Part shown: positions 26,362 to 37,266 of the stretch, piece after piece
How positions within the stretch are numbered: position 1 is the first letter of the stretch
Layout of the letters: every line of letters begins with the position of its first letter
DNA from: Tetmemena sp. SeJ-2015
Lineage: Eukaryota > Ciliophora > Spirotrichea > Sporadotrichida > Oxytrichidae
DNA length: 64,000 bases
Direction: 5' to 3'
Assembly (NCBI GenBank): GCA_027382625.1
Contig: JAJKFJ010021078.1
Location: forward strand, 124,001-188,000
Made by a program: the position numbers and the translations under genes
The notes under the pieces: model-generated
Seen by the model: only the letters and a program-made list of their open reading frames with translations
Databases searched by the model: none
What the model was told of the DNA's origin: nothing

Positions 26362-29300
26362 ATGCTAATTTAAAACCCCACGCCTGATCAGCCTCCAATC
26401 TACTTCCGCGATCGTTTCAGATATCTGCGAGTCATAGGCTGGGGAGCATTCGGAGTTGTAGTAAAAGTTGAAAAGATTTCCAGTGGAGTTAGTTTCTTGA
26501 TCACAATTTAAAATATGTTCTACTAATTTTTAAGCTTTGATGAATCCAAGCGGGTCGAATTCAAGCAGTGACCATCAAACGGCATCAGTTTAATAGAGTC
26601 CCTATCAAATTTTTAAAAAGTTTAAACCATATTTCGAATTTACATATTTTGGCTGCACCTTCGTAAGACAAATCATCTGAAAATGCCAAAAGTCCCTCTC
26701 ATGAAAAATTCGCCGCTATAAAGGTAAGATACAAATAAAGAGGATATTTCTCCTCCAAATATTATTTGGCTAAAATGGTTGTGCATGGATTCATATCACA
26801 CCTTGGGAAGATATGAGATTTGGCCTTTAAGTAGCTCGTTTCTAAAACCTTTTAATTTAGATAATAAATAAGAAGGAGCTCAGTGAAGAGGGATATCAAG
26901 TACTTAAAAATGAAGCTATAATACTGAGAGAGATGAAGCATCCAAACATTGTTAGGTTCTCGGACGTAAGTAAATATGCCACTACTTGATTTAATTGCCC
27001 TTAAAAAACTTAGTCAAAATATTATAAATCTCACTCCCAAAAACACACTGAAATAACAGAGAGCCACAATTTTTGTAGATCTATGAGACCTTTGAGTTCA
27101 TTTTCATAGAAATGGAAATCATTAAGGGTGGGAGCCTCAAACAACTTCTGCAAAAGCGAAAGAGATTCAGTGATCAAGAGTCGCAGTCCTCATGAAATCC
27201 CTACTGTCGGCTGTGGAGCATGTGCATTCTAAGAACTTCGTACACAGAGATCTCAAACCTGATAACGTTCTCATAAATGACGAAAATGATCTCACGTCTC
27301 TGAAACTTGCAGACTTTGGCCTGAGTGCGTCATTCCGTATAAACTTGTCGTATGCACTTAATGAAAAGATGGGGACGCTTTTATTCATGGCACCCGAGCA
27401 AACTATGAATCACTCTTATGGAAAAGTACGTTTGAGTTCGTTTTAAAACCCATTTAGAGAATAGATATGTGAGATATTTAGAAGTATCAAAAAAAGGTTA
27501 TAAAGGATTTTTACTTATGTGGGCATGCGGCATTATAATGAGTATTCTATTAACAGGCTCTCATCCATTGTTTGATCCAGAGGAAGATACTGAAAAAAAG
27601 TTCATAGAAAAATTGAGGAATCCTAAATGGAATCTAGACGACAGTTACTTTTCACCACTGGCTAAAGATTTCTTCCTTAAGCTTTGCCATCCCAACCCCA
27701 CTTGAAAGATACACCTCTGAGAAAGCCTTGAAGCATCCATGGATCACAAGAGATTTCACTTCCTCTATTCCCTTAACTTAATCAGAACAGATAAGAGAAT
27801 ACCAGGCAGAGACAAATCTCAGATCAGCTAATTTCTATAATATTTTTCACTTATTTAAGCTCTGAACATGATTTACTTTTTGAGCGTGACTAATCACTAG
27901 AAAGCTTAAAGCACTACTACTATTTCGCGGCAGTACTCAGATCTAGATCTATAAAGTTATAAATTCAAGTGTCTTGAGCTTGTCAGAGAACAATCTTCAC
28001 TCTGTTCTAAAGACACATAACCTAGCGAGAACACCTTTTCTACCTAGGAAAGGGATCAACTGATTGGTGAGATTGATCAGCAATAGAATGAAGAGGAGGA
28101 GGGACCTAAAAGATTCAGCTTTGAAATAAAACCCGCCGATTTATTAAAATACTTCCCTGAGCAAAGAAGAAACCTCCTTCAGTAATACTAGCACAAGTCA
28201 AACTCGCCAACTAAGAAGAGCAGAGTTATCCCAACCGATCTATAACATCAGATCTCATCACAGGGTTGAAGAGCAATTAATCTGATATACGTATATGATC
28301 TGTCTCTAATTATATATAGATATAACTAGAAAGAGAATTGGATATGTCATAGATACGAGAAAAGGCGCCAGCAAAATTGAATCGAAAATGGATGAATCTA
28401 TAAGCCCTGTAGTAACATCTAAAACCAAAACTCATCTAGACATTTCACCCCAGATGTAAATGCAGCCCTCAAGAAAAGCTTCTTAAGACCCAAACTTCTC
28501 GTCGTATTCACCTCTCAAGAATGAAGCTATCAGCAACTGTAAAGTTAAACACAATAGTAGCTTAGAAGTTCTTAAAATTAAAGAAGAAGGGTTAAGCCCG
28601 TTATTAAGGAATAGTCTACCTTTAATCTGAAGATTTTCGGAGGGTCCTCTGACAAAAGTGATGAAGAATTTGAAGATTAGATACAAGGTTTATGAAGTCA
28701 TGCTAAATCATTTGTAGATCCGGAGACTACCACAGACCTCTCAGCCAAGCCATCTCATTAGAGAGGCAAGGGTGAATAAAATTTTTCGACCTTAAAGTAC
28801 TTTAGAGAGCAAGAGTCTTCTCTAAATTTGAATGAAACTACTTTGATACTTCAGTAATCATTCTCCGACATCTTAATGACTATAATTTAAAACTAAAATC
28901 TTGGATAATAGCCAAGTCGCAGATGGAAATGAAGGGATCCTGAATAAGTCTAGCACTTTAAATTTTCGCTTTGGCAGAAAATTGAAGAAGTTGAATTCAA
29001 AAGAGCCTCAGTAGCTTCAGTAGGTTTACTTACCTCAAGTAGATCTGACTACCTAAGATCAAACGAATAGGAGGATTGCTCCAGCTGAGGAAGTGGCAGA
29101 TAGTCATAAATGGACCTAAAAAGAGAGATTCATCTCTCAAATCTTACCGGAATAGCAAGAAGGCTGATCTTAAACCCAACCTAGTACTTAGACTAACATA
29201 AGTAGCGGCCAGATTAGCCAGATGATGTATTATACTCTTAAAATTATGAGTCATTATAGATCTAAAGTCTATTTTATCAACCAAAGATCATAGTCAACTA

Positions 29301-30303
29301 GGCACTTGATACAATTACAGTATCGGAGGTGCAGCAGCCACCCTTAGTTTATGGAAGTATGATTAGGAGTATGAATGGGTCTTAGGTTGACAAAAAAGGA
29401 AGTTTGAGAGTGTAAGGCTTCAGAGATGTCTCTGTCGGACAAAACCCCTAAGGCTACCAAAGTCCTAACAACGAAACAAAAAAAGATCCATCCCTCAAAA
29501 TTTCAATACACAAGCAGGCACAGCGAAAAAGCCAATCCTAATGAAGAACTATCTTAAAAAATAAAGTCTTTGTCTCGGGCTTAAGCAGACACGCCATAGG
29601 ATAATAGTAAACTGCTTTCCTTATCTAGGACACCAGTTTTGAAGCTCTCTCAACATCTTGATGAATTACGATAGAACTAAATTGGAAAAAAAATTCCTAT
29701 ACCTCCCCCCATGGAAGACATGTTCACCCTTGGCAACCACTCGTCCTAAGAAAACCTTGAAGTTAAAGATTTGAATTAGACGAAGGGTAAATCTTTTAAA
29801 ATGACTCATTTACCTGGCTCCAACAACAATGAAGAGATACTAATTTGAGAGCTAGGGGACAGATGTAAGATAGATCATCGCCTTATCAGCCTGTAATTGG
29901 CAACAAGGGAAATAAATACAAGATAGGCAACATAATAGCAGAAGGCGATAATCGTACCTCACTCGACCCCAATAGTGCAACTCTACCTCAAAAGTGAGTT
30001 AAATATTTGCAAACTAAATGAGAAGTCTCCCTCTGTTAACTTCCGCTAGCCTCATCAAGTCACCAAGCTTAGCATTAACAACAGTACAGCTAGTTCAGTT
30101 TTAAGTATTCAATGAGAAGTCTCGTATGGTCAAAAATATGAGAAACAATAACCCCTCACTCCCTCCAAACCGCTAGCCTAACTCATTTATGATCATCATC
30201 GGAAATTTATCTTCAATTTTTTATTAATTTAAATAACAATAATATTGCAAGCAAGTCTAGATAGCAAAGCCATCATAAAGGCAATTACAATGCAAGAGAG
30301 TGA
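26362..30303 (+). CDS. Ser/Thr protein kinase with long Gln-rich C-terminal tail
   Basis: ATG 26362 opens a frame with the glycine loop VIGWGAFGVVVKVEK. The catalytic Lys is in FAAIK (near 26720), followed after an intron by a helix C with LKNEAIILREMKHPNIVRF. The catalytic loop is HRDLKPDNVL, then ADFGLSASF and MAPEQ; the C-lobe reads LWACGIIMSILLTGSHPLF and ALKHPW. All key residues of an active kinase are present, and the pattern is closest to CAMK-like ciliate kinases. Two one-base frame breaks occur in conserved sequence (near 27180 and 27703). An in-frame TGA near 26570 falls in an N-lobe insert. After the kinase domain, about 2.5 kb is low-complexity and rich in Gln, Ser, Lys and Asn, ending ...GNYNARE at TGA 30301. 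Further breaks in the tail make its exact reading uncertain. Confidence 0.82.
26724..26860 (+). other. Spliceosomal intron in kinase gene (137 bp)
   Basis: Starts GTAAGATAC directly after the AAG of the catalytic FAAIK motif and ends AATTTAG. Joining gives FAAIK-IINKKELSEEG, the expected run from strand 3 to helix C. Confidence 0.7.
26966..27078 (+). other. Spliceosomal intron in kinase gene (113 bp)
   Basis: GTAAGTAAAT ... TTTTGTAG. Joining gives NIVRFSD-IYETFEFIFIEME in phase 0, the normal transition from helix C to strands 4 and 5. Confidence 0.8.
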
Positions 30304-30576
30304 TAGTAAAGGTCCTCAACATTTATGAATGAATTTACGAAAGTAAGAATAAATAACTTAAAAGAGAGGTTTAGTAGCTGTCTAAAATCTATAAGGACAG
30401 CACTCCCTTTTTCCCGTATTAGTGTTTAATTAGGTTTGAATAAAGTTTTGAATTCCTCTAAATTTAAGATGCGATTTATTCTTCTCTTCTTCCTTTAAGA
30501 ATATTTGAAAGATCTGTTGTACTGGTAGTGATTTTAAATTCAAATTATTAGATATTCTATTGAAACAAAATTAATA
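30304..30576. other. Intergenic spacer, kinase to Gln-rich protein gene
   Basis: AT-rich, no supported frame. It lies between the TGA that ends the kinase tail and the ATG at 30577. No motif is recognised. Confidence 0.45.
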
Positions 30577-32682
30577 ATGGAGACTTAGATTTCTTCAACA
30601 AATAACTCAAGAATATAAGTTGAGTAAACAGAGCAGCAGCTAAATAGAAATTGTCAAGAGTAAGATTCAGAAACAGATCAGCTGTAAACTATGACAGAGA
30701 GGTTTCTGGGGAATCTACCTCTCGATCGTGAATAATTCAAGAGAGCCAAAAGAGAATGGAAGCAAGACTAATCCAGAGAGATTAGTCAGAATTGCATACC
30801 CCTATATTTATTATTGATTATTTAAAGAAGCATTACAGTCCAGGATCCAAGTTAAGGAAGTCATTCATCGCTGGAAAATAGTTTAGAGGAAGGAGAGGAG
30901 GATTAAGATTTTTTCACTTAAGACTAAGACCTATAAATTGAGGAAGCTGAGAATATTTAGGACTTGATAAACTTTGAGTCTACTGCAAATGACAACATAA
31001 ACTGAAATCATTATTTAAGGATATAATTTATTTGAACTAGTCTAAAGTGATGCAGTCCAGTAAGAATAAGTTAAAGGGATCCTTCATATTCAACGATTCC
31101 ATTAGTGCTCCAAACTCTCACAGATATAAGATGCAGGATAATTACTTCCAGTCCCATTTAATCACAAGCAACGAAGACTTTACATCCCAGATGAAAGGAG
31201 AAACTTTATTTAATCCAAATCATTCTAGATTTTTTAACTACTCAGCAGTTTATCAAACATGCTAAAGATTAGCACCACCACTATTAAGCCTTTGATAGGA
31301 AAAAGAATCAGGAATGTCACAACTGTATATTATTAGCGAAGAGACTTGCCCAACTTTCAAAAGACTTCATCAGCTTCAAGACCTAATAAAAGCTCTTCAA
31401 CACCCAGCTACAACTTAAGATAGATCAGATGCAAGTCAGTCTCAAATAAGCTGCAAGGTAAAAGAATAATCTAGATGACACCTAAGATAGGAACTACAAA
31501 AGCAACATCTCCCCAATAGCGATTGATAGGGGACTTAAAGCCTACGCTACTCAAAGAAACTCACCTGATTTAGTTTCAAATTTAAAGCAAAGCACTTCTC
31601 ATTTGCTCAAGCAGGTTTATTAGCAAGTCCCTCCCTAATAGAAGCAAAGTTAGGCGGGATCTTAGACTCAGCGTTATTCTTCCTATTCGCCCAAACTCTT
31701 AATAGCTCAGATGCCTGAGTCTTAAACAAAGCAGCCAAACTTTTAGCTTTAATTTGCACATAGCAAACTCAATTTTGGTAATAAATAGAGTAAAAAGTAA
31801 ACTGATTAGCAAAGTAGCAACTCTCAAGAAAGAAAGTAAACCAATAATATCGATAATGAGAATGATCATGTTACCAGAATAAATTAGTGCAAGTCAAACA
31901 ATGAGGAAAAGAAGAGTACTCAAATTAAGAGCAAAGATGGTTCTCAACTGTCAAAGGAGAAGATATTCTTTCAAGCATCCAGGTCGTTGGAGAAAGAAAA
32001 TTAAAAGACCAAACTGTTTCAGGCATAAAAATTATGCGATAAGAATGAGGGTGACCAAAGTTTTAAGTCATGGAATAAAGAGAATTAGAACAACTAAATT
32101 CAACTTAAGAAGAATGAGAAAGCAGGCGCCTCAAAAGAAAGTAAACCTCATCTAGTTAGTAAAATAGACACGCAAAATTATCATTCCCAGAGCAGAAAGG
32201 AAGATAAAATTACTCAGAACAAAAGTAAAGGTCAAATGAAGCCAGTTAGCAGTTAAAATATGGGCAAGAAATTGCTCTCTATAAAGACTCATGATAGCTT
32301 CGAGAAATTCAATCTTCCTGTGCAAGGGAAGTTCAATACTCCTCAATATTTTAATCAACAACTATCGCAGCTACATAGTTTTAATACTTCCAAGAAAAAG
32401 AACCTCTTTGAATTTTTTTAAATTTTCTTCAATTTAATGAATACAATCAATAGACGGCAACTTTAAATGGGTAACTTTTAAGAAATTGGTAAATTTGAGA
32501 AAGTAAGTAGTCAAGAACCTTAGACCGTTTCTTATGAGCCCTGCCCATAAGCAGATCCTATGACTCTTTAAAGCTCTTTTTCAAAAGACTTGAATCAGTT
32601 GAGTGAAAATGTTGATGACGATATCCAAGATATGCTTTTGCTCAAAGCGATGAAGAAATGTTTATATATTAAAAATTTATGA
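30577..32682 (+). CDS. Gln/Lys/Ser-rich low-complexity protein
   Basis: ATG 30577 begins METQISSTNNSR and a polar, Gln-rich sequence with an acidic patch (SLEEGEEDQDFF). After an AT-rich break near 31000-31045 and a one-base shift at a T-run (31231-31236) the frame runs without any TGA from about 31230 to the stop at 32680-32682, almost 490 codons. It contains a CHNC pair (ECHNCILLAKRLAQL, near 31320), a predicted coiled helix (QQKLFNTQLQLKIDQMQ) and many SQ/KS-rich stretches, ending DDDIQDMLLLKAMKK. No catalytic domain is recognised. The composition suggests a scaffold or nuclear protein, which is only inference. Confidence 0.65.
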
Positions 32683-32929
32683 ACAGGGTGCCCGTCAATA
32701 AAGATAAATAAGCCAATCCTATTCTGGATTATTAGATCGATTAAAGGCACTACAGCACAGCTCAAATTCTTTAAACTTAATATTTTTCCATATTTTGAAT
32801 TCATACCCTTCCCAGCCCCTCAAGGCACTTGCATCTTCATTTATTCATGCTTAATTATAAGAGTTTATCTTTCTAACACCTTAGAACTGCCAGATACTTC
32901 CTTCTCCCCGCACCCTCGATTCTTTCTTG

Positions 32930-34008
32930 ATGCAGTTTGAATCCAAGGACTTCAAGGACTCTAGAATAGGTGTAGAAGGCTTTTGTAAGGAGAAGTATCA
33001 GACTGCCCCCTAAGGGTTTTTTTAAAGGGTAACAAAAGAAATGAGTGCAACTGTCCAGGTGGTTTGCTTTTAAACTCTGAATGTGAAAATGACTTTTGCA
33101 AGCACTCGACCACTCCAAGAAGATAAAGAGAACTTGTCTTATTAAATTCGTTCTTATTTTTGGTTATCGATGATATATTTTGTCATGCAGTAACTAAGTA
33201 TGTGCCTGGAGAGGCTAAAGCAAGTGCCAAACTAGCGACATCTCTTCACTCAGCAAGATGTGCAGACGCCACTAGATATGCTGAAAGCACACGTTGGGGC
33301 TAGCAACGAGCGCAAATTCTTAGTGAGTGCTAGGTGGTGGCAATAGTGGTGCGACTATGTGAACTTCAATAATGAGGCAGATACTTACAGGGAATCAATC
33401 TTGTAAGCTGAGAGGAGTGATGTCTTATTAACAGAGCCACTTATTTAAGAGTCGCAAATAGAGAGAAATGATAATCGTCACTTGAGGAAAGAAACTTCTG
33501 GCTAATATTCCAAACCAGGTCCTATTTCAAATAGTTGAATTAGATTTGAATGCTATATTTATTGATTAGTTGCTTGTTGATTAGTAACCAGAGTATGGCT
33601 TTGAGGGACAACTTGATAGAGCGATTTGATTTCATAGCTGTGCCTCAAGGAGTGTGGAAATATCTCTACGCTTGGTACTCAGCTGACTGGTGCATCTCTA
33701 GACGTCTCGTTAAGGACTCAGTAATCGGAAGTTTCGTAGAGCCTGACTCGAGAGCAGACTAAAACTCTCAGTCCCATGATGACTCGTTCTATAATGAGGT
33801 GGAGTGCGATGAAAACTTCTAAGAGCAGGAAGTGATTATGACCTCCAACTATGAGATAACTAGAGGTAAGATAGACAAATGCGAGGAGATAGAATAAGTA
33901 ATGATCAAATACAAAGCTAGCACAAGCTTGTTCTCGAGTTATACCCCTTCCTTGGGAAGATAGAGTGAGTTTATAAATGTAGCTTATTACAAGAAGAACA
34001 TTTATTGA
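32930..34008 (+). CDS. DUSP-domain protein (ubiquitin-protease-like N-terminal domain)
   Basis: The DUSP fold is recognisable in two pieces: ERKFLVSARWWQQWCDYVNF (near 33310) and, after an AT-rich break at about 33535-33590, LRDNLIERFDFIAVPQGVW with KYLYAWYSADWC. These match the start (kWW..W..YV) and end (L.E..DY..VP...W..L..WY) of DUSP domains, usually found in ubiquitin-specific proteases. No USP catalytic Cys or His box is present before the stop at 34006-34008, so this is either a DUSP-only protein or the gene continues on segments placed elsewhere. An upstream frame holds a Cys-rich stretch (ECNCPGG, SECENDFCKH) that may be a zinc-binding part; a T-run near 33018 probably hides a frame change. 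Confidence 0.65.
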
Positions 34009-34224
34009 TTGAAAAATATTGCTAAAAAATTCTAAATACGCTCTATAGCATCCTCTGATTCTGTATTCAGTGAAAAGTTAAATAATGATTGTGCAAAGCA
34101 TTTCATTCTGAGAGATGAATAATTTTTTCATCCTCAAAAAGACTTCTCCTTTACTCTTCTTCTACTTTGCTTTTATTTTACAATCGACTGAGCATCTTGG
34201 CAGGTGCTTCTTAATTTGTTGGTG

Positions 34225-34575
34225 TCAATATTTGGGCATCTTGAATGGCCTTTGGTTCATCCAATGTCCTTGAGAGTGCTGCCCTTTGTTGTACATCTTA
34301 TCGACTGTGGGTGCCAAGAGGCCATCGAAGGTGGCAGGGTACTGCTGCACCTGCTCCATGTACTTCTGCTTGGTATTGAGATCCATGGCCCAGGCCTTGT
34401 CGTACTTGGGGATGAGATGCAGACACTTGGGGTGGTCGACGCCATTGGTTTCCCAGCAGGAGATGAGTTCCTGCTTCATGGCGAGTGCCTCCTCAGACTG
34501 GATGTTGAACTGCTGCTTCTTGAAGAAGCGACGAATAAGTTTAGAGTAGAGAAGTCGCTTGGGTGGGTTTCCCAT
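34225..34575 (-). CDS. Small basic protein with a Cys pair, possibly mitochondrial (CHCH-like)
   Basis: A complete, uninterrupted 116-codon frame from ATG 34575 to TGA, beginning MGNPPKRLLYSKLIRRFFKK. It is markedly more GC-rich than its surroundings. It has a twin-Cys element C-x10-C (CWETNGVDHPKC) after an amphipathic helix and a conserved-looking C-terminal half rich in Gln, Pro and Tyr. Small mitochondrial proteins such as the mS37/MRP10 or CHCHD group look like this, but the second Cys pair is not evident, so the assignment is tentative. It is divergent from the Aha1 gene with 174 bp between starts. Confidence 0.6.
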   Translation of the reverse strand: MGNPPKRLLYSKLIRRFFKKQQFNIQSEEALAMKQELISCWETNGVDHPKCLHLIPKYDKAWAMDLNTKQKYMEQVQQYPATFDGLLAPTVDKMYNKGQHSQGHWMNQRPFKMPKY

Positions 34576-34749
34576 TGCAGATTATGTATAAATTTATAAT
34601 TATCACTCATTCTCAAATTATTAAAATTCAACTTCATCATCATAAAGAGTGAGTATGATCATTGTAGAGGAGGAAATTTATACGTTATTGTGTGATAAGG
34701 AGAGAGAGTTGATAAATTAAAAATAATTGAGCAAGGGAAGTTTCTAGAA
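34576..34749. promoter_or_regulatory. Shared divergent promoter region
   Basis: 174 bp between the ATG of the small Cys-pair protein (minus) and the ATG of Aha1 (plus). AT-rich, no ORF, no IES evidence. In the somatic genome the two genes might be on one chromosome with this as a bidirectional promoter; that is inference. Confidence 0.4.
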
Positions 34750-35957
34750 ATGGTGGAAGCAAGTGCAGCAAATAAGTCTTCAGTGGGCGTGGGGTCAATC
34801 TGGAACAAGAACTCCTGGCATTGGGAGGAGCGCAACTACTCCGAGCTGGCCAAGAAGTTCTTGTCGGAGGAGCTGATCAAGATAGAGGTGGTTCATGAGG
34901 AGGAGCCGCCCTGCAAGGTGAGACTGTACGAGGTGAAGTCAATTGAGGGTAGTGCCAGCATCACAATCCGCAAACAGAAGTAGATCTGCCTCTTCGACTA
35001 CAAGCTAGACATCTACTTCGATGCAGTCCATACCAATGACCCCGACACCAAGGCTATGGGTAGAGTCACCGTAGACGAGTTCAACCAGGACGACGATGAC
35101 ATCGATATTGATGTGGTGTGCGAGAAGTAGGAGGAGTTCGTGTTCCAGGTCAAGAAAATTCTGAGAAACTAGGTCAAGAAGCAGATCCTGGGAGTTGTGA
35201 ACGAGCTCAAGGTTTAGATGAAGTTGATCGACGCTAACGAGGAGAAGATCAGGAGGGATTAAATTGAGAGGGAGGCTGCTCTCAAGTCCTATCAAGAGGC
35301 GCAGGAGTCCAAAGGAGATGAGAAGTCACTCATCTTCGAGGAGCAGAAGAGAAAGGAGGCTGAGTTGAAAGAGCGAACAAGGGTGGCATTGGAGCAGCAG
35401 CAACAGCAACAACCTTAGAAAGTAGTTAACCAAGTCCAGGGTTAGGGCTCAGTCTGGAATGCAGGCTCTTAAATTGTCATTTCTCATCATGTCATTGATA
35501 TCGTTGATGGAATTATGTGGTTTACTTCTGGGAGGAGAAGCAGGTGGGGAAGTGGGCTGATGAGCGCATGAAGGAAGTATTAGGAAGCTTTGTTTACTCA
35601 TTTGCAGGAGGAGACCTCAAGGTAACTGCTGTTGATAGCATCAAGGGAGAGGCTTCAGTAAGTATCCGCAAGGGCAAGAAGATAGTAGCCTACGACTACA
35701 ACGCAAAGCTGCAGTGGGAGCTTTCAGCCAAGGACGGAGAGGGCAACGAAGTAGCCAACCTCAAGGGAACTTACGAGATGCCTGAGGTGTCTAACGACAT
35801 ACTAGATGATGGCGAAGAGTGGGAGGTGAGGAGCTCAGTCAAGGAGGACAAAGGCCAAAACAAAGCTAGGTTCGACAACCACATCAGGAAAGAAGCTCCC
35901 AAGGCTCTGAGGAAAGCGATCAAGGAGCAGTTTGTGGACCTGCTTGCTCAAAAGTGA
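34750..35957 (+). CDS. AHA1: Activator of Hsp90 ATPase (Aha1)
   Basis: Cytosolic co-chaperone that binds Hsp90 and stimulates its ATP hydrolysis. Two copies of the Aha1 N-domain pattern are visible: SIWNKNSWHWEERNYSELAK (residue about 17) with KVRLYEVKSIEGSASITIRK, and SVWNAGSYFWEEKQVGKWA (after an IES) with GDLKVTAVDSIKGEASVSIR. Each copy is followed by a conserved acidic/basic stretch. A Gln-rich, charged linker (EQQQQQQPQ) lies between them. TAA/TAG occur as Gln many times. The gene ends FVDLLAQK-TGA. Length about 380 residues after IES removal. Its tandem N-domain layout differs from animal Aha1, which has an N-domain plus an AHSA1 domain. Confidence 0.9.
35469..35521 (+). other. IES, 53 bp, pointer TTA
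   Basis: TTA at 35469-35471 recurs at 35522-35524. No AG occurs inside that could serve as a splice acceptor near the right junction. Removal of 53 bp changes frame and gives WNAGS-YFWEEK, exactly paralleling WNKNSWHWEE in the first repeat of the same protein. Confidence 0.9.
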
Positions 35958-36204
35958 AGAGTCTCCTTTAGAAAGCAGAATTCTAAGTTAGTATGTTAGT
36001 GTAGCCTTAATTTAATTCAATATTCTAAGCCATCACATTATAATTAATACACTACTATCTCTCTCTGTCCAATTCTTAAAAATCTTGATGTGAATTGACG
36101 TGTCCATCTGGCGGTTGTTGCATTAGTAAATGTGATATGATGTTTGTCTTTTAAGATTAGGTGTTTGTAGTTTGTGGGTTAAATATGCTATAATAATTAA
36201 ATTA

Positions 36205-37244
36205 ATGGCTCTAAATAAGCAAGTGAAGATCTTTGGGTAACTTTTCCCGGAGAGCAGGTACTCCTTCTACTGCAACCACATCAATCGCTACAAAAAGATG
36301 CGCCAACTTGCCTCTCAAGTAAGTTAACATGAACATTCTAAAAACTCTCCACACTTTGTCTATCTGTCTTTAAGAACTTTTGTCTGACAATTTTCATTAT
36401 AGAAGTAGAGCAGCATGCAGATGCCAAAGCTGGACTTGATCCTTGCAGTGGATGACTTGAAGAAGTTCCACGAGGAGAATCTGAGTCTCAACAAGAGCCA
36501 CTATACCATGATGAACAGGGCCACCAAGAACAGGGTGCTCAACTATTTCCAGAACAAGGGAGCCAAGGTGCACTTCAACACCATCACCACCAAGGACCAA
36601 GAGTTCTCTCAGCTAATTGCCGACAACCAGGGCAGCTCCAAAGAGGGAGAACAAGTCCAGGCCATTCCCTATGTAAGTTCTAAGAATAGAGGAGAAAAAG
36701 GGTATAAGGGAGTTATCATTCAAAGTCTATATTTATATGAGAACTGATTTGATGTGTAGAAACTGAGGTACGGAGTGATCCAGTACGAAGACTTGGTGCG
36801 AGACTTGGAGTACTGGGAGACGATGCTTGTGAGCACCATGATGCAGAGGCCGATTAAGACAGTCATTTAGAACGATCAAATCTGGGAACACCAACAGAAG
36901 AATCTCAAGTCAGCTGTAAGTTAATCAATAAACAAACAATATAAAAATAGAAATGATCTCTTCTCCACCTACTTCTACTTTACATTAAAGTGTTAATGAA
37001 ATGTTTGTAGTTTGCGATGGCTGCTTTAACAACAAAGAAGGGGGAGTTGGAGACTAAGCTATATGAAAACATAGTCAGCATTCCTCACTATCACAATAAG
37101 TGGCTCACTATATTCGACAAGGAAAATGAAGCAGAGGTTGTCTAGGAGAACCTAGTCAAGTATCAATAAATCTACCACCCAATTTGGAATATTAAAATAA
37201 CAATACTTATTATAAGAATACCATACTCACTATAATTTAAATGA
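36205..37244 (+). CDS. TAM41: Mitochondrial phosphatidate cytidylyltransferase Tam41
   Basis: Makes CDP-diacylglycerol for cardiolipin synthesis on the mitochondrial inner membrane. Visible Tam41 features: an N-terminal FPESRYSF, the nucleotidyltransferase aspartate segment PKLDLILAVDD (near 36430), FHEENLSLNKSHYT, GAKVHFNT, YGVIQYEDLVRDLEYWE and MMQRPIKTV. The N-terminal FPES is not followed by the usual YGSG motif (here YCNHINRYKKM), so that motif is altered or the exon differs. Three GT-AG introns restore the frame perfectly; no IES is needed. The stop at 37242-37244 lies 22 bp before the next gene's ATG. Confidence 0.85.
36319..36402 (+). other. TAM41 intron 1 (84 bp)
   Basis: GTAAGTTAAC ... 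TTATAG, phase 0 between MRQLASQ and KQSSMQMPKLDL. Confidence 0.85.
36673..36759 (+). other. TAM41 intron 2 (87 bp)
   Basis: GTAAGTTCTA ... GTGTAG, between QVQAIPY and KLRYGVIQYED. Confidence 0.85.
36916..37010 (+). other. TAM41 intron 3 (95 bp)
   Basis: GTAAGTTAAT ... TTTGTAG, between QKNLKSA and FAMAALTTKKG. Confidence 0.85.
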
Positions 37245-37266
37245 AAGGATTCCCTTTTTATCCTAG

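Noticed and set aside
34204..34599. Plus-strand 131-codon and 87-codon frames opposite the small Cys-pair protein
   Set aside because: The minus-strand frame has natural ATG and TGA and protein-like composition; the plus frames are Leu/His/Val-rich mirror images of GC-rich coding DNA.
35469..35521. Reading the Aha1 insert as an intron
   Set aside because: No GT-AG pair can restore the frame: there is no AG between the left break and the resumption of coding, whereas a TTA direct repeat does it exactly.
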